Positions 48,914 through 51,661 of a stretch of 51,661 nucleotides of DNA are shown piece after piece; positions within the stretch are counted from its first letter, which is position 1, and every line of letters starts with the position of its first letter. Origin of the DNA: Rhizaria sp. SCN 62-66 (Eukaryota; Rhizaria, unplaced); NCBI GenBank assembly GCA_001724265.1, contig MEDY01000206.1:1-51661 (forward strand), given 5' to 3'. A program made the position numbers and the translations under genes. A model generated the notes under the pieces. It did not search any database. It was not told where the DNA came from and saw nothing but the letters and a program-made list of their open reading frames with translations.

Positions 48914-51661
48914 ATGAACCACACCGACAAGGTTCGACGGACTTTGTTAGCCAAGAACACAGATTCAGCGCCCCAAACAGATGTTGACTTGAAGATGTCA
49001 CTCAAAAATGACTTTAGAAACGGTGCTGACGCAAGTAAGAACGTGCATATCGATCCGCCGGTATCATCTGGTGTCGCTATGAACCTTTCGCGACTCAGTG
49101 AGGTGTCACTTCCGAACTCGCTGGGCAACCCCAATCAACACGTTGAGGCAGCTCGAGATGGCTTGCAAATCCTCTACCTCCACGATGACGAAGCCGAGGA
49201 CGGCGCCCCCTCGAGCCAGCAGCCACCGAATACCTTCGTCTCAGCTGCTGTCACAAAGGCATTCGGCACGAAGGTGCCCGCTCGCGAAAATCGCACTGCC
49301 TATCCGGTTGGGCAGGCGACAGTCACGTCCACGCGAAGCAAGGCCATCGAACCCAGAGCAACGCAGCGACGTACTGGAAACACGCGCCTCCAGGATACCG
49401 CCGCTGCCGCTGCTGCCACGGATAAGCGCGGCCACCCGCGCCAGAACACGGATGCTCCTGTTTTGACGCGTGCTACCGCAAGTCCAGCGTGTGCAAGCAT
49501 CGTTGCAGCGAACCCTACCACAGCTTTGAAAGCCACCGTAGCCCTGCCGGAGCCTGACAGTGTCAACGTTCACGCTGCAAAGTGCATGGTGCAAAACTAC
49601 GAAGCCAAAGTCTCAGCTTTAGTGGCCGCACAACAGCTGTTGCGCCCCATCCGTTCGTCTGATAAGGCTGAGCTTGATGTGGCGCGGTCTGAGCTCGACA
49701 TGGTTCGTGCCGAGCTTAAAGCTGTCGTAGCAACAGAACGTCTGTCGAAGCTGAGGGAAGCGGTGGCGAATGGAGCTGCTGACCTTGAGTCGCAGCTGGC
49801 GACCGCAATTACAGCTGAGCAAGAGGCGGTTGGTTTGGTGACGCTTGCTGAACTTAAGCTTGATATCGCTCAGGCTAAGCTTAATGTGGAAAATGCGACG
49901 TCGGAGCATGGCAAGAATGCCGCGCTTTTACTCGAAACAGAGGCGGTTCTACGCGACCTTCATTGGGCGCGCATAAAGGTTCCTGCTTCCGACATGAACC
50001 AGCGGAATATGATTGACGCTGAGGTTGATCAGAAGGATAAAACTCTTCAGTTCATTCAGCCTATGCTCGATGCTTCTCAAGCTAGGCTTAACACTGCTCA
50101 GACAGCACTCAGTGATGTAAAGGCGAGGCTTGAGAATGCGGAGAGGAAGCTCATTGCTGATAGGGCTCCTGGTCATAAGTCTTTGAACATGTTTCTGGGT
50201 CAGCAAGCGAAGTTGTGGGAGTATCTCAAGCGCAACAATGAGCTCGTCGTGACGACTGAAGCGGCGCACGTTGTGACGGCCACGGCGCCTTCAAACACGC
50301 GCTGGTTTTTTACTGGTAAGGGTTCGGAATGGAAAACCCTTGTTATCCGCAAGCTGTACCTCCCTCTATACGATGACATCATGGCCAAGTTCAAGGACAA
50401 TAGGAACCGCGCGGTTGGGACGGTGAGGAATGGCTATGCGATGGTCCTGATTGGGGCTGCTGGCATTGGGAAGTCTCTGTCGCTCAACCACCTGGTGTTA
50501 CTCGCTGCGAAAGAAAAGGAGGTCACCGTGGTCTGCCACTGGGGTGGTCAGGAGGAAGCTCTCGTGCTGTTGCACGATGGTAGTGCTAGAGTTGTTTCGG
50601 TGAAGTCGGACATATTCGAATCATATCTCTACGATGTTAACACACTCTATCTCTACGACCCCGATGAGGGCCCCACCCAGACCTCGGCTTTTCGCACTGA
50701 GCGCCATTCGTTTCATGTTGTGGCGGCGAGCCCGAATCCGAAGAACTATGCTGCGCCTTTTCAGAACAATAAGAATGAATCTTGTGGGTTTTACTACATT
50801 GATATGTGGAGTGAAGAGGAGATTCAGGAGGCCCTGCCAATCATGCTTCGTGACGCTGGTTGCGAGCCTAAAGACTGCTACATGCAAGATGAGCATGAGA
50901 CCTTCGCTGATGCAGTCACTGAGTACTATTCGAAGGCAAATGGCACCGTGCGGGCACTGATGTGGAAGTTACAGAGTAACAACCCACGTTCACTCATGGC
51001 CACTCGAGTTGGGTTTGAATATTACTTTGACGCCGAGCTTTTTGTGGACAAGTTTTCTAACATGACGGCGGAACTATTTCAGACGGTGAAAGATTTGGTC
51101 CGCATGCGCGGTGCTGACAGAGATTCGTACCTGACCATGACTGTCAAAGGCAAAATTATCCATTTTGACACAAACCGCCTTGTCACGTTTTGCTCGATCA
51201 GCTCTACAAAATCCGCGACCGAGGCAGTCTGGTCGCAGCCGAAATATCGCCTGACCTCGCCGATGGTCATTGAGGTGTTTGCGGAGATGTTGCAGCGCAA
51301 AACTGCGGCTGAACGTTTAGCTTGCCAGCCTGTAATAGAAGCGATCCTTGCAACCCTCGGTGGTGGTGCCAGGGGTGAGCTATTCGAAGCGATGCTATTC
51401 AGCTGGACCAAGAAAGAGTCGTATGATGTGTACCCTTTGGTTCTGGCCTAGAACTGCCGCACCGCGTACTGCATTTCCTCCACACTACCTAACCCTGGGG
51501 ACGAGACATACCGCCCACGACTGTTGCTGAGTATTAAGAAGCCTAAAGTGACGTTTAAATGCACTCCAGAAGTTACAGCTGATGAAGTGGCAGAGACGCT
51601 AAAGCCTTACGTACTTCGGTTTCTCCGCAACACTGCACAAGAGTCGACCATGCTATTTCCC
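48914..51661 (+). CDS. CRN/RHS-like P-loop NTPase (right copy), in-frame TAG, 3' truncated by window edge
   Basis: The frame opens at ATG 48914. A TAG at 51449-51451 gives 845 residues, but the frame continues open for 70 codons to the window edge and remains homologous to the left copy there, so the true end is not seen. Residues 1-210 are variable and Ala/Thr-rich. About 214-425 form a long coiled coil (AELDVARSELDMVRAELKA, AQAKLNVENAT). The Walker A motif GAAGIGKS is at 514-521. Then come LYLYDPDEGP (Walker B-like), HVVAASPNPKNY and YIDMWSEEEIQEAL, the arrangement seen in Crinkler/retrotransposon-hot-spot NTPases. No LxLFLAK header was found. The family includes host-directed effectors and element-associated proteins; function here is unknown. 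Codons are less GC-rich at third positions than in neighbouring genes, consistent with a mobile or transferred origin. Confidence 0.8.
51482..51534. repeat. Flipped 53-bp segment in the right CRN/RHS-like copy
   Basis: Counterpart of 128-180, with the same window orientation inside an oppositely oriented gene. The flanking boxes are ACACT (51482-51486, one change from ATACT) and AGTAT (51530-51534). The plus-strand frame of the gene, read beyond the TAG at 51449, stays open through it. Confidence 0.9.
51563..51661. repeat. Terminal inverted repeat, right arm
   Basis: Exact reverse complement of bases 1-99. It is the distal coding part of the right CRN/RHS-like copy, and the frame is still open at the last base. 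Confidence 0.95.

Noticed and set aside
1-51661. CRISPR arrays, operons, bacterial promoters
   Set aside because: No regularly spaced direct repeats and a clearly eukaryotic, intron-bearing gene structure.

Overview
This is nuclear DNA of a free-living-type eukaryote with GC-rich coding sequence and AT-rich introns and intergenic DNA. The evidence is spliceosomal introns, RNA polymerase III tRNA genes with oligo-T terminators, and a set of typically eukaryotic genes: importin alpha, a gamma-tubulin complex protein, a BAR/PH/ArfGAP/ankyrin protein, Acinus, a HERP-like ER protein and a mitochondrial ribosomal protein. Both ends carry a CRN/RHS-type P-loop NTPase repeat, a family known mainly from oomycetes, chytrids and other protists. 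Together with splice donors of the form GTACGT, this points to a stramenopile-like or chytrid-like organism, but the lineage is not settled by the window. Almost every protein is swollen by runs of Ala, Ser, Asn, Gln and acidic residues, even inside conserved domains.

Layout. 1-551: 3' fragment of a CRN/RHS-like gene running off the left edge (minus strand). 711-2353: a tRNA-Asp pseudogene, an intact tRNA-Asp(GTC) and a tRNA-Glu(CTC), all minus. 3310-12653: a four-helix membrane protein, an Acinus-like SAP/RRM protein and a giant importin alpha (all minus). 13126-18712: a seven-exon HDHD5/CECR5-type HAD protein and a seven-exon coiled-coil protein (minus). 19370-21545: an unrecognised plus-strand gene. 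21849-28592: a 2247-residue low-complexity protein (minus). 29349-39924: a GCP3-like gamma-tubulin complex protein and an ACAP-like ArfGAP (plus). 40402-41740: a pyrimidine-dimer-glycosylase-family protein of bacterial/phage type that carries an intron (minus). 42416-43151: mitochondrial bL28 (plus). 43666-46600: HERP-like ubiquitin-domain membrane protein (minus). 46908-48311: a secreted acidic-repeat protein (minus). 48914-51661: the second CRN/RHS-like gene, running off the right edge.

Most genes are unrelated housekeeping functions and do not form one pathway. The points of most interest are: (i) the two CRN/RHS copies face outward, and their outermost 99 bp are identical, so the contig ends look like repeat boundaries; (ii) inside these copies a 53-bp segment is flipped relative to the gene, yet the reading frame stays open in both orientations; (iii) the only two genes with a UAG at the expected end (bL28m and the right CRN copy) both continue in frame with coding-like sequence, while all twelve other genes with a visible end use UAA or UGA; (iv) 22 of 23 inferred introns have C at +4 and G at +5 (GTNCG). 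All exon structures were deduced by eye from reading frame, splice signals and protein family resemblance; none has been tested against transcripts.
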